Below are positions 9,993 through 18,912 of a stretch of 51,935 bases of DNA, in pieces; the stretch's first letter is position 1; each line of letters begins with the position of its first letter. The translations under genes and the position numbers were made by a program. This DNA is from Pyrinomonadaceae bacterium (GTDB lineage: Bacteria > Acidobacteriota > Blastocatellia > Pyrinomonadales > Pyrinomonadaceae): contig JAMQPI010000408.1 in NCBI GenBank assembly GCA_023717565.1, positions 1 through 51,935 on the forward strand. Reading direction: 5' to 3'. Under the pieces are notes generated by a model. It was not told the origin of the DNA. It was given only the letters and a program-made list of their open reading frames with translations, and searched no databases.

Positions 9993-10167
9993 TGCTTTTC
10001 CTCGAACCAATGCTCAGTTGCGCTGAGCATGAGCGCCGGTATCGGCCCTGCTACCGAGAGCAGGGCGATCGAATTGAAGGTTGAAGTCAGACCCGTTCGC
10101 ACAATGCACAACAAACAGCAGACTCCGGAGCGAGAGCTGCGAACGGACTAACGAGAAACTCGATTGA
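9993..10167. other. Spacer upstream of the efflux operon
   Basis: A 175-bp gap between the TolC-like gene and the small Cys-cluster gene upstream. I see no coding frame and no clear terminator, so the operon promoter could lie here or upstream at 10579-10700. Confidence 0.4.
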
Positions 10168-10578
10168 TTAGGCGAACCGAGGAGGGTGGTATGGTCTGTT
10201 TTGAGGTGCCGACGGAATAGAACTGCTTTGATGCCTAATATTCGTTGATCTTACTTCGGCGTTTCTGGGAGCAACGAATAACGCGCTGGGCATAACATGA
10301 GTGCAGCAGCAGAAGCAATCTTCATCTCGCGGCTGTGGATCGGAGCGCTCCTCATCTTTGGATTCGCTTGACACCGCAACCGCAACTGCTGACGAAGGCT
10401 CATTTCTGTTCTCACGCGACGAGAGTTCAAAAGCTTCAGTCAATCCCGCACGGAAAACTTCTTCACTACAAAGTTCGGGAAAAGCAAGGTCAACCCCGGC
10501 GTGAAGCAATAAGAGGATGGCACCGACTCGCAGGAGTCGTCCTTTCCGTAACTTGCCAATGTTCCAGTGTGACTTCAT
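10168..10578 (-). CDS. Small exported Cys-cluster protein at head of metal-efflux operon
   Basis: A 136-aa protein read from ATG 10578 (MKSHWNIGKLRKGR); no strong ribosome site is visible. One hydrophobic segment (VGAILLLLHAGVDLAF) after a basic N-terminus looks like a signal peptide or anchor. The distinctive motif is EDCFCCCTHVMPS, four Cys within five residues plus a His, flanked by low-complexity Ser/Pro/Arg sequence. Position at the head of a CusCBA-like operon suggests a periplasmic metal-binding or sensing role, which is an inference from context. It is transcribed away from the AraC-type regulator, with a 122-bp gap that may hold their control region. Confidence 0.6.
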   Translation of the reverse strand: MKSHWNIGKLRKGRLLRVGAILLLLHAGVDLAFPELCSEEVFRAGLTEAFELSSRENRNEPSSAVAVAVSSESKDEERSDPQPRDEDCFCCCTHVMPSALFVAPRNAEVRSTNIRHQSSSIPSAPQNRPYHPPRFA

Positions 10579-10700
10579 ATATGAGAAACTTGCATCTTGC
10601 TTGTAACACAGCCGTCGCTCAGTCGTCAAAATTGTGCCGTTGGGTGTACTCCATCTTTCGTCGCAGCCTCCCAGGCTTGGGAGTTAACCGAGAAACCGTA

Positions 10701-11513
10701 ATGAATGAAACCGGCGTTCGTTTTCGGGAATATCACGTGCAGCCGGCTCTGGCTCCCTTCGTCAAATGCATCTGGTCGCAGGAAAGCGACCAGCAGGTCT
10801 TTGACGCAAGTCGGGAAAGAATCCTGCCCGACAGTTGCGTCGAACTCGTGTTTCATTTTCGCGACCCATTTCGAACCCATTTTGCTGACGGTACTAACGA
10901 CCTGCAGCCTCACTGCTTTGTTGTAGGCCAAATGAAAAGATTCCTGGAGATTGTGCCTGAAGGTCGAATGGGCCTTATTGCGATTCGTTTCTATGCACGT
11001 TCTGCATATCTCTTCTTTCAAAGACCGCTCAGCGAAGTGGCGGCAGGGATCGTTGACCTTGAAGATATTTGGCAGGATCGCGCACATGAGTTGAGTGAGC
11101 GTATTGCTCTCGCCGGCAACATGGCGGCCCGTGTGCGGCTGATTGAGGAAACGCTGCTCGCGCTTCTGTCTCAGAACGGGCGTTATGACCGCACTGTTGA
11201 CCGGTGCCTGCAACTCCTGGAAACAAACTGCGGGCAGTTAAACGTCGCGCAGCTCGCCGCCGATCTGGGCGTTAGCAACCGACAACTCACGCGACGTTTC
11301 CAGCACGCCGTGGGATTAAGTCCCAAGGAATTCTCGCGTGTCAGCAGGTTCCTTCAAGCCCTTCGTTGTTTGAGCGGCCGTCAGCATTCCTCCTTGACTG
11401 AGGTCGCTCTGGCGTGCGGCTATTTCGATCAGGCTCACTTCAATCACGAGTTTCGCGAGATGGCCGGCATGACGCCCGGAGAACTCTTCACGTTTCCGAA
11501 CGTCGCCTTCTGA
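10701..11513 (+). CDS. AraC-family transcriptional regulator
   Basis: A 270-aa regulator from ATG 10701 (MNETGVRFREYHV). The N-terminal part (QPALAPFVKCIWSQES, ILPDSCVELVFHFRDPF) matches the ligand-sensing domain found in many AraC proteins (DUF6597-like). The C-terminal two helix-turn-helix units are clear: LNVAQLAADLGVSNRQLTRRF and SLTEVALACGYFDQAHFNHEF, followed by GMTPGEL. It is divergent from the metal-efflux operon and is the obvious candidate regulator of it, but AraC proteins of this type more often answer organic signals, so the link rests on position only. Confidence 0.88.
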   Translation: MNETGVRFREYHVQPALAPFVKCIWSQESDQQVFDASRERILPDSCVELVFHFRDPFRTHFADGTNDLQPHCFVVGQMKRFLEIVPEGRMGLIAIRFYARSAYLFFQRPLSEVAAGIVDLEDIWQDRAHELSERIALAGNMAARVRLIEETLLALLSQNGRYDRTVDRCLQLLETNCGQLNVAQLAADLGVSNRQLTRRFQHAVGLSPKEFSRVSRFLQALRCLSGRQHSSLTEVALACGYFDQAHFNHEFREMAGMTPGELFTFPNVAF

Positions 11514-11610
11514 CGGTGTCCGATTTTTACAAGCATTGGTCTGGATTTGGTCCTATCATCGCTGTCACAAGGCATGAAGGATTCGGAATGACACCTTGAC
11601 GGAGGCTCAT

Positions 11611-12201
11611 ATGTCAGCAGTCAGGTTAGGATTCGCCCAAGGTGCTCTCTTAATAGCAGTCTTTTTGGGCTTTGCGCTTGCCATGCCCAGTGCTGCTCAA
11701 ACTCAGCAACCCGGCCCGACCAAACAATCTGGCCAAACCGATCCCTTAAAACCGCTCCAGCTCTTCATCGGAAAATGGGAAGGCGATTCGCAAGGGCAAC
11801 CGGGGGTTGGAAAAATGGAACGCGAATATTCATTAGTGCTAAAGAACCGATTTATTCAAGTTTCAAACAAGGCACTCTATCCGCCGCAGGAGAAGAATCC
11901 CAAGGGTGAAGTTCATGAGGATTTGGGTTTCTTCGGTTATGATCGAGCCCTGAAGAAACTTAGCTTTCGCCAATTTCATGTTGAGGGCTTCGTCGTCCAA
12001 TACTCTTTGGACAGTGAGTCAGAGGATGGCCGCACCTTGGTCTTTAAGAGCACCACCATTGAAAACATTAGTTCCGGTTGGGTTGCGCGCGAAACGTACC
12101 GGTTTCTGAGCAATGACGAGTTTGTAGAAACATTCGCCTTAGCCGGACCAGGTAAAGAGTTCGAGACTTACTCTGAAACTCGCTTTCGAAGGGTGAAGTA
12201 G
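11611..12201 (+). CDS. Secreted DUF1579/heme-binding-barrel-like protein
   Basis: A 196-aa protein starting at ATG 11611, with ACGGAGG upstream; a start 15 bases earlier lacks such a site. A signal peptide ends near PSAAQTQ. The mature part begins KPLQLFIGKWEGDSQGQPG and holds KMEREYSLVLKNRFIQV and ETYSETRFRRVK, the pattern of small up-and-down beta-barrels related to DUF1579 and nitrobindin-like proteins. The heme-ligand His typical of nitrobindins is not evident. It follows the AraC gene by 97 bp in the same direction. Function unknown. Confidence 0.72.
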   Translation: MSAVRLGFAQGALLIAVFLGFALAMPSAAQTQQPGPTKQSGQTDPLKPLQLFIGKWEGDSQGQPGVGKMEREYSLVLKNRFIQVSNKALYPPQEKNPKGEVHEDLGFFGYDRALKKLSFRQFHVEGFVVQYSLDSESEDGRTLVFKSTTIENISSGWVARETYRFLSNDEFVETFALAGPGKEFETYSETRFRRVK

Positions 12202-12313
12202 ACGGGTAGCGTTTTCACGGTTCGGTATCAAGATCTGCGAGGATCTCTGGTCCCGAGTCTCCAGTCCACAGTCCGGTCATGACTCAAGAGCCAAGGAGAA
12301 ATTGAAACAGAGC
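12202..12313. other. Spacer between convergent genes
   Basis: A 112-bp region between convergent genes. Short repeats of the type CCAGTC/CACAGTCC occur, but no stem followed by a T-run, so no terminator is called. Confidence 0.3.
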
Positions 12314-12811
12314 TCACGTTAGCGTAAGTCGCTTAGCGGCTCTGTTCACTTCGCCGAGGCAGCACACTCCTGCCGGGTTGCGCACCTCGCACGCACATAA
12401 ACCCTCGCAAATCAGCCTTGAGATTCTCTCAGGAACGGTGGTCCTTCCTGTTCGGGACACCTCGTCGCGAATATGGCTCTCATCGAAACCGAAGCAGTAA
12501 CAGAGAGGGATCGGATCTCGGGTGGCTTTAACGCCTACCGTTACTCGCAAATCGTCGACAGTGAAACTATGCCCACTTTGCTCTTCGAAATAGACGACCG
12601 GACAATCCGCTTTTGAGCAGAAGCTATAGGTTCCGGACATTGCATGTTCCAGTAATTCAGGTTTTAGCATAAGCAGCACTGTCTTGACCGATACCGGCCG
12701 GCTTTGACCCAGGCACTTTCTGCAGCGCAAGGCTGAGATCTCATTTGCGAGCATCTCTTGACTCTCATCGTCGCCGGTGACGGATTCGTTAGCACAACAA
12801 TTCATAGTCAT
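12314..12811 (-). CDS. Stand-alone CopZ-type [2Fe-2S] metallochaperone domain
   Basis: A 165-aa Cys-rich protein, starting at ATG 12811 or two codons later at MNCC. Its order of motifs matches the N-terminal half of Archaeoglobus CopZ: LRCRKC near the start, YSFCSKADCPVVYF, SFTVDDLRVTVG, PLCYCFGF, and CACEVRNPAGVCCLGEV at the end. In that protein the domain binds a [2Fe-2S] cluster and zinc and reduces Cu(II). The C-terminal heavy-metal-associated domain is absent here, so this is the iron-sulfur module alone. It lies near the RND efflux operon, consistent with copper handling, but is on its own transcript with DUF5990 and the hydrolase gene upstream. Confidence 0.85.
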   Translation of the reverse strand: MTMNCCANESVTGDDESQEMLANEISALRCRKCLGQSRPVSVKTVLLMLKPELLEHAMSGTYSFCSKADCPVVYFEEQSGHSFTVDDLRVTVGVKATRDPIPLCYCFGFDESHIRDEVSRTGRTTVPERISRLICEGLCACEVRNPAGVCCLGEVNRAAKRLTLT

Positions 12812-12861
12812 TCAAGTAATTTCTTAATTGGCAACTAGCGTCCTGTCTTCATTCGAAGGCG

Positions 12862-13338
12862 CTATTTCAGTGTTTGGGCATTGATTGTCCATCCGCCTCC
12901 TAACAGCCGTACGGTCGCGCACGCTGGGCCACCATCACCGGCCTTTCCGGCGAACTTTGCTTCGAGGAGGCTGGAAGAATCAGCAAGTACGCGATCGACT
13001 AGATCCCAACCAATCTCCTTCAACCCGATCTTTGCTCGCCTGGTCCAGCATGAGGCTGCCTGGCCGGCTAAAGTCCCTGAATTCACATACACGAAACGTC
13101 CAACTCGTGGTCCTTGAACGAATGGACCGAGAAAGTTAGGCGACTCATCTTCTCGGGCTCCGACGCGCACGGAAAAGTCGAACGACAAATCGTTTCCGCT
13201 GGCCATGGCGGACGTTTCGAGTTCCGACTTCCCGCGCTGTAACGCGAACACAACGCCCGCAGGAGGATTGACGACGGTGATGCGGAGCGGTAAGTATGTT
13301 TCAGCTTTTGGCATAGATGTGTTTCGCGAACGCTTCAT
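12862..13338 (-). CDS. DUF5990 family protein
   Basis: A 158-aa protein. The sequence LPLRITVVNPPAGVVFALQRGKSE and the later DLSFDFSVRVG, NFLGPFVQGPRVGRFVYVNSGTLAGQ are the DUF5990 pattern, a small single-domain family of unknown function. Start is ATG 13338 (MKRSRNTSMPK) or the internal Met at 13314; neither has a clear ribosome site. It lies 25 bp from the nitrilase-type gene upstream and 50 bp from the metallochaperone gene downstream. Confidence 0.8.
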   Translation of the reverse strand: MKRSRNTSMPKAETYLPLRITVVNPPAGVVFALQRGKSELETSAMASGNDLSFDFSVRVGAREDESPNFLGPFVQGPRVGRFVYVNSGTLAGQAASCWTRRAKIGLKEIGWDLVDRVLADSSSLLEAKFAGKAGDGGPACATVRLLGGGWTINAQTLK

Positions 13339-13363
13339 TGCGCGAACTGGGTACTAGTTGTTG

Positions 13364-14251
13364 TCAGCGCGTAGCAGTCGAACGAACAAAGGGCGGCTCG
13401 ACCTTTTCATTCGTAAGAAGGTCGTAAAGACGCGGCCTGCGAAACGCATTGCCCCACGATTCACGCTCACGGTAGGAACGAATGCTGTCCAGGTCGAACG
13501 TTGCGACATACACGCCTTCCTCTTCTCCTGCCTCGACTAAGGTTGTGTCCCGCGATTCTCCATCGGGAATCGGGTGAACCACTGCATCAAACGCCACTGA
13601 ATGACCGTTATTCTGCGGCGCCGCGTAGTTGGTCATAGCTACGCCAACCATGTTCTCAAAAGCCCGCGCCTTGAATTGACCAATGCGAGGGTCGTCCAAG
13701 GTGCAGGCATTTGGAGTCAGAATTAGTTCAGCGCCTTGCAGCATCAACATTCGTGCGCTTTCCGGGAACTCACGGTCGTAACAAATCATGAAACCAATCT
13801 TTACTGGCCCTGCAGCGGTTTCCAATTCGGCAACTGGAAATCCATCGCCGGGCGTGAGCTCCGACTCTACGTCAAACTCGCAAGTGTGAACCTTGGCGTA
13901 AGTAAGAACGATCTCGCCGCGTCGATCTATCAAAGAAACGGAATTGCGTGGCGCACCTTCCCATTTCTCAAGGTAGCTAAGTGCAATTGCCATCTTCAAT
14001 TCCTTGGCGAGCCTTCGGAAGTGCTGGATGAAAAGATCATCCCTACCGATTGCTTGTGCTTGCCAGCGCTCACGGTCATTAGCTTTCTTTGGATCGTAGA
14101 AGGTCATACCGACGCTCCACATCTCCGGGAACAAAGCGATATCTGCTCCCATCGTCTGAGCGCGGCGACAAAAGACTTCGCCCTTATCGAGACTGTCGTC
14201 TCGCTTAAGACCACAACCCGTCATTTGCAACAGCGCGATATCGATTCCCAT
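13364..14251 (-). CDS. Carbon-nitrogen hydrolase (nitrilase superfamily)
   Basis: A 295-aa cytosolic amidase-type enzyme, full length for the family. The catalytic triad is visible: Glu43 in LFPEMWS, Lys120 in TYAKVH, and Cys157 in MICYDREFPES. The PNACTLDDPRIGQFKARAFEN segment follows as usual. The family hydrolyses C-N bonds of amides, N-carbamoyl compounds or nitriles; the exact substrate is not readable. The C-terminus ESWGNAFRRPRLYDLLT is conserved in one branch of these proteins. It is followed within 25 bp by the DUF5990 gene. Confidence 0.9.
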   Translation of the reverse strand: MGIDIALLQMTGCGLKRDDSLDKGEVFCRRAQTMGADIALFPEMWSVGMTFYDPKKANDRERWQAQAIGRDDLFIQHFRRLAKELKMAIALSYLEKWEGAPRNSVSLIDRRGEIVLTYAKVHTCEFDVESELTPGDGFPVAELETAAGPVKIGFMICYDREFPESARMLMLQGAELILTPNACTLDDPRIGQFKARAFENMVGVAMTNYAAPQNNGHSVAFDAVVHPIPDGESRDTTLVEAGEEEGVYVATFDLDSIRSYRERESWGNAFRRPRLYDLLTNEKVEPPFVRSTATR

Positions 14252-14468
14252 AGTTTTAAGACTCTTGAGTTGCTGGTATTGCGTTACGTTACCTCTCCGA
14301 TCATAAGTTCGGTCCGCTCCATCAAAATCACCTCACAGCTCGAAAGTTTAAACCCTGAAGCTAGGTCCAGAGTCAAGTGTAAGTATCGCTCTTGGTGTCT
14401 AAAATGCTGCAATAAGCGTCGGGGTCACTTGTTAAGGTGATTGGGGTGGCGCAGAATTCGTTACATGA

Positions 14469-14487
14469 CACTGGCGGAACGCCAGTG
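14469..14487. terminator. Perfect 8-bp hairpin downstream of hydroxylase gene
   Basis: CACTGGCG, a three-base GAA loop, then CGCCAGTG: a perfect inverted repeat 17 bases beyond the stop of the minus-strand hydroxylase gene. There is no T-run on either side, so it is a possible weak or factor-assisted terminator, or an RNA-stability hairpin. The rest of the 253-bp gap (14252-14504) holds nothing I can name. Confidence 0.4.
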
Positions 14488-14504
14488 AGTCACACCACAC
14501 GCGC

Positions 14505-15332
14505 TCAGCTCTGTGTATAGTTCGTGAAAGGCATTTTCAAAAGCCCTCTTAGCGTCTGCCTTTCCTTAACGTCAAAGCCATCTAGCCCATACCGAAGTTT
14601 CCGAAAGTCTAGTTCTCCAAGATACGTACGAAAACCTCTATCCCAAAATGAGAAGATGTTTGAATAGTTCGAGTCGGTTTCCCTCTGGTCTTGCGAATGA
14701 TGCACCTTGTGCATGTGTGGAGTAACAATCAACAGTCGTAATAAACGGTCAAGACTACGATTCATATTAATGTTGGCGTGTTCCATTTGCGCGTTCAAGC
14801 TCGACAAAATGAGATAGACGATGACAACCCACAGCGGAATACCGAAAACAAGGATGGCGGCTAACTGCCAAAGAATTCGCCAAAGAGTTTCACCCGGATG
14901 TTGGCGGAAAGTAGTTGTCACATCAACTGCACTTTCGGAATGATGTACTCGATGGAACTGCCATCCCAGCCACGACTTGTGAAGCATGACGTGCGCAAAG
15001 TAAGCGAACAGATCTAATCCGACGATACCTAAAAGGGCTCTGGACCACGGTGGAAGCGCCAACAAAGTGAACAGACCAACGCCATTATGAATAGTAAAGC
15101 CAGCCAGGTAAGCTGAGGCAAACGACAGGGCAAGGTTCGTCAGCACCAACATCACCGCGAGTGCAACATTCGGTATTGCATGTCGGACGCGACTGTGCTG
15201 ATAGCGATAAAGAGGAATGATGGTCTCCAGGAGCCATAGAAGACCGCATAACCCTACCAGCGCCAGCAATCGGGCGTGATCACTTAACACAATCTGCACG
15301 ATCTTTCCTCCAACCTTTGTGAGACACGACAA
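14505..15332 (-). CDS. Fatty acid hydroxylase / sterol desaturase superfamily protein
   Basis: A 275-aa integral membrane di-iron oxygenase. The start is TTG 15332 (MSCLTKVGG) with GAGGTCGC just upstream. At least four hydrophobic segments are present. The three His clusters of the family are clear: HVMLHK, HRVHHSE and, after a loop, HMHKVHHS, with an extra His in QMEHANIN. These bind the two irons that hydroxylate or desaturate a lipid substrate. It follows the permease gene by 46 bp on the same strand. Substrate unknown. Confidence 0.9.
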   Translation of the reverse strand: MSCLTKVGGKIVQIVLSDHARLLALVGLCGLLWLLETIIPLYRYQHSRVRHAIPNVALAVMLVLTNLALSFASAYLAGFTIHNGVGLFTLLALPPWSRALLGIVGLDLFAYFAHVMLHKSWLGWQFHRVHHSESAVDVTTTFRQHPGETLWRILWQLAAILVFGIPLWVVIVYLILSSLNAQMEHANINMNRSLDRLLRLLIVTPHMHKVHHSQDQRETDSNYSNIFSFWDRGFRTYLGELDFRKLRYGLDGFDVKERQTLRGLLKMPFTNYTQS

Positions 15333-15378
15333 GCGACCTCATTTTCCAATGCGCATCTGTTCCATTCGGCGGTTAACC

Positions 15379-17820
15379 TTATTCGTATCGCAGTGCCACC
15401 AAAGGATCGACTTTCGTTGCGCGGCGCGCGGGAAGAAAGCAAGCCAACAGCGCGACGAGGGTTAGAGCGATAGCCGAAACGATAAAAGTCACCAGATCGG
15501 TTGGCGCTACTGAAAACAATAGGCTGCTCATTAGACGTGTAAGCGCTATCGCACCAATAACCCCGATAGCTACCCCGATCGCTGTCAATTTCATTCCTTG
15601 GCCAATTATCAAACGCAGGATGTCGCGTGGGGTGGCGCCGAGGGCCAAGCGAATCCCAATCTCTCGCGTCCGCTGCGAAACGAGATAAGCGATCACCGCA
15701 TACAAGCCCGCCGCAGCCAGCAGCAACGCCGTTACCGCAAAGGCTGCCAACAACTCCAGATTGAATTTGCGCGCGGCCACCGAAGCAGCTAGAAACTGGC
15801 CCATCGGTTTGACTCCGGCTGTCGCCACATTCACATCTAGGTTATGCAACTCCTTACGCACGGATACATTCAGGGCCTCGGCGTCAACCCCGGTTCGCAC
15901 GACCAAACTCAGATTATTCGCCAGGAATGGCACGGCGGATTTTGGGGCCTGCGGAATTGGACCATACAGCGTCGGCGTAGATTCGTCGGTCAAACCCATA
16001 TGCTTGACGTCTTCGACGATGCCCACGACTTCGTAGTCCCTGGCAGGATTGCCATCACCCATGTCGATGAGCACATGTGTGCCTAACGGTTCCTGAGAGC
16101 CGAAGAATCGCCGCTGCAAAGCTTGATCGATGACGATGACACCCGGCGAGTGATCGCTGTCGCGATCGCTGAGGTCGCGTCCCCGTACGAGCGGGATTTT
16201 CATAGTTTGAAAATAGGCCGGGCCAACCCAGCGATGCTGCGCCGCTGGTACCTCAGTGACGTTGGCGGGAGGGTGGCCGGCAATCGTGAAGGTGGTGCGC
16301 GCAATCAGTCCACTCAGGGGCAACGCGCTGACGGCGCTAACCCCTTCTACTCCAGGCAATACAGCAATGCGCGACGATATCTTGTCATAGAAGAGCTTCA
16401 CAGATGCGCCGCTTGAGTAGCGCGCGGACGGTAAAGAGAGACGCACGGCCAGAACATTGCTGGCATCGAAGCCTGGACTTACCCCGCGCAACCGCGCGAA
16501 GCTTTTAAGCAGCAAGCCGGCTCCCACCAGCAACATTAGTGATAGCGCAATCTCAACCACCACCAACAAACTGCGAACCCGATTCCTGGTCACACTCGCA
16601 GCGTCACGCCCGCCTTCCTTCAGGTAGGAGTTGAGATTGCTCTTGGTGTGTTGAATGGCCGGAGCGAGGCCCAAAGCGAATCCTGCAAACAAGGTGAGCA
16701 GTAGCGAGAAGAGCAACACACGCCCGTCGATATTCACTGCCGCCGCGCGCGGGAAGTCGGCAGGACTCACCGCCAGCAATAGATCCTTGGCCCAGAAGGA
16801 CAGCAGCAGACCTAACCCACCGCCTAGCGTTGCGAGCAGCATGCTTTCAGTAATCAGTTGACGCATCAAGACCAGGCGCCTGGCGCCCAACGCCGCGCGA
16901 ATGGCCATCTCCTTGTGACGTGACGCCGCCCGGGCCAACTGAAAGCTCGCCAGATTCGCGCAGGCAATCAGCAACACCATTACCACCGCTGTGAGTATCA
17001 ACCACAGCCCCTCGCGATAACTGCCGACGACTTCATCCTGCAAGGCCAGTATGCGCGGCGGCGTCAGATTGGCATTGTTATCGGGATACAGATCACGCAG
17101 CCGATTACTAATCGCGGTGAGGTCGACCTGGGCCTGTGCCGGAGTAACGCCGGGTTTGAGCCTGGCTAATACGCGTAGAAAATTTGAGCCCCGCTCGGTC
17201 CGCCTCGGGTCCTGATCCATCCTTAACGGGATCATGATTTCAGTCTCGGCATTGGGAATGACAAAACGCGGCGGCAGAATTCCAATTACTGTGTAAGGGT
17301 CGCCGTTGAGCGTAAGGGTTTTGCCCAGCGCTTCGCTCGTGCCGCCGAAACGCCTTTGCCACAAGCTGTAGCTCAACATAACAACTCGCGCGCTGTTTGG
17401 ATTGTCATCTTCGGGCACTAACGCGCGCCCTGCGACCGCTTGGACGCCAAGCATCTGCAACGCGTTAGCCGAGATTCTCACTCCCAACAATCGTTCGGCT
17501 TCGCCCTGGCCGGTCAGGTTCGCGGCCCAAATGCCCAGTGGAGCAAGTTCCGCCAGCGTCTGGTTCTGATCGCGTGTGTCGATGAAATTGGGAATTGAGA
17601 AGAACGCTCGATTAACGTTTTTACGTGTCGACCAAATCCACACCAACTCATTTGGATCTTTGAAAGACAAAGGCTTCAATATCACTGCGTTCACGATACT
17701 GAAGATCGAGCTGTTAGCGGCGATGGCTAGCGCCAATACCAGCACCACGAGCAGAGTGAAACCCGGTCGTTTGCTTAGTCCACGAACAGAGTAACGAATG
17801 TCTGTGAGCAAGCCTTCCAT
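15379..17820 (-). CDS. ADOP-type FtsX-like permease (Acidobacterial duplicated orphan permease)
   Basis: An 813-aa protein with GGGAGGA upstream of ATG 17820. The start MEGLLTDIRYSVRGLSKRPGFTL in part is the family signature: an N-terminal MacB-like periplasmic core (about 20-250), an FtsX permease unit (about 265-400), then a second periplasmic core and a second FtsX unit ending in FLPARRATKVDPLVALRYE. There is no ATPase gene beside it, as usual for these orphan permeases. They are abundant in Acidobacteriota and are thought to act in export or envelope stress, but the cargo is unknown. It is strong evidence for the phylum. Confidence 0.93.
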   Translation of the reverse strand: MEGLLTDIRYSVRGLSKRPGFTLLVVLVLALAIAANSSIFSIVNAVILKPLSFKDPNELVWIWSTRKNVNRAFFSIPNFIDTRDQNQTLAELAPLGIWAANLTGQGEAERLLGVRISANALQMLGVQAVAGRALVPEDDNPNSARVVMLSYSLWQRRFGGTSEALGKTLTLNGDPYTVIGILPPRFVIPNAETEIMIPLRMDQDPRRTERGSNFLRVLARLKPGVTPAQAQVDLTAISNRLRDLYPDNNANLTPPRILALQDEVVGSYREGLWLILTAVVMVLLIACANLASFQLARAASRHKEMAIRAALGARRLVLMRQLITESMLLATLGGGLGLLLSFWAKDLLLAVSPADFPRAAAVNIDGRVLLFSLLLTLFAGFALGLAPAIQHTKSNLNSYLKEGGRDAASVTRNRVRSLLVVVEIALSLMLLVGAGLLLKSFARLRGVSPGFDASNVLAVRLSLPSARYSSGASVKLFYDKISSRIAVLPGVEGVSAVSALPLSGLIARTTFTIAGHPPANVTEVPAAQHRWVGPAYFQTMKIPLVRGRDLSDRDSDHSPGVIVIDQALQRRFFGSQEPLGTHVLIDMGDGNPARDYEVVGIVEDVKHMGLTDESTPTLYGPIPQAPKSAVPFLANNLSLVVRTGVDAEALNVSVRKELHNLDVNVATAGVKPMGQFLAASVAARKFNLELLAAFAVTALLLAAAGLYAVIAYLVSQRTREIGIRLALGATPRDILRLIIGQGMKLTAIGVAIGVIGAIALTRLMSSLLFSVAPTDLVTFIVSAIALTLVALLACFLPARRATKVDPLVALRYE

Positions 17821-17904
17821 GATCAGTATCCTCCCATATTGCGGTATGCCGTATCACTTTATTGAGGGTCTCTTCCATGCCAAAACACTACCCAAGACAT
17901 GGGA

Positions 17905-18900
17905 CTACTGGGCAAAACTTATCAGCGTGCCCGCACCTTTATTAACTGCCTTCTCGTACACCGCGGCGGCCGTCACAACATCCTGTAGGGCCATTCCGGT
18001 TGAATCGAAAATTATGATTTCGTTCGATGATGTGCGACCTGGCTTGATTCCGGCTATCACCTCACCCAGTTCACCGTAAACGTCGTCACGCGTGATAACG
18101 CCGGCGTCGAGGGCGTGGTGAAGCTCTCCGATCGTCGCGCCTTGTTCCAGCACGTCAACGACGAGCTTATTCCTACCAAGGAGTGCGGTTTCCAATTCCC
18201 GCTTGTCAGAATTGTCCGCCCCAACTGCAGCGATGAATGTTCCGGGCGAAACGAAGGCCTCCCTTAGGAAAGGCTGTGTCGATGGCGTGCAAGTAACGCA
18301 CACGTCGCTTTGCCTAACTGCAGTTTCAAGATCATCAACGACCTCTATGTTAATTCCGAACTCTTCCGCGAGGTCACTAGCAAACTTTTGTGCCTGTGAC
18401 TGATTGAGGTCGTAGGCCCATACCATTTCTATGGGACGAACTTTTGTAAGAGCCCGAAGCGAGATGCGTCCCTGGTTACCGCAACCGCAGATCGTCGCAG
18501 TCGTCGAATCTGGTCGAGCGAGATATTTCGCTGCGATTCCTGTCGCGGCGCCGGTCCGTTGAATCGTGATCTCGATTGAGTCCATCAGTGCCAGCGGGTA
18601 ACCATTCTCCGCATCCGACAGAACGACTACTCCTTGAATCGCAGGCAGCCCAAATCGCGTCACATTTGCCGGAAAGTTCGCATTTACTTTCGCCGCGAAG
18701 TAGGAACGGTTCAGTTCGAGTAGCCCAGCCTTAATATGAAAGCCGCCGTCTCGAGCATTGACTCCCAAAATACCGGGGGCTTGCGTCTTGCCCTCTCCAT
18801 AGAGCTTGAAAGCATGCTCAACTGCCGCCATACATTCTTCAATTGAAAGCAGGTCCGCAACATCATGACCAGTTAGCAACAGTGTTCCTTCAGGTTTCAT
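17905..18900 (-). CDS. Ornithine cyclodeaminase / mu-crystallin family protein
   Basis: A 331-aa NAD(P)-dependent protein of normal length. The Rossmann nucleotide motif TICGCGNQGRISLRAL is central, after the substrate-binding GGFHIKAGLL and YFAAKVNANFP. GADNSDKRELE and GELGEVIAGIKPGR are also family motifs. Members convert ornithine to proline, or act as alanine/arginine dehydrogenases or ketimine reductases; the sequence does not decide between them. It starts 12 bp after the dipeptidase E gene, so the pair is probably co-translated and may serve amino-acid or small-peptide catabolism. Confidence 0.9.
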   Translation of the reverse strand: MKPEGTLLLTGHDVADLLSIEECMAAVEHAFKLYGEGKTQAPGILGVNARDGGFHIKAGLLELNRSYFAAKVNANFPANVTRFGLPAIQGVVVLSDAENGYPLALMDSIEITIQRTGAATGIAAKYLARPDSTTATICGCGNQGRISLRALTKVRPIEMVWAYDLNQSQAQKFASDLAEEFGINIEVVDDLETAVRQSDVCVTCTPSTQPFLREAFVSPGTFIAAVGADNSDKRELETALLGRNKLVVDVLEQGATIGELHHALDAGVITRDDVYGELGEVIAGIKPGRTSSNEIIIFDSTGMALQDVVTAAAVYEKAVNKGAGTLISFAQ

Positions 18901-18912
18901 CGAGTCCGCTCT

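Noticed and set aside
14469-14487. Strong intrinsic terminator
   Set aside because: The hairpin is perfect but no T-run follows on either strand, so only a weak terminator call is kept.
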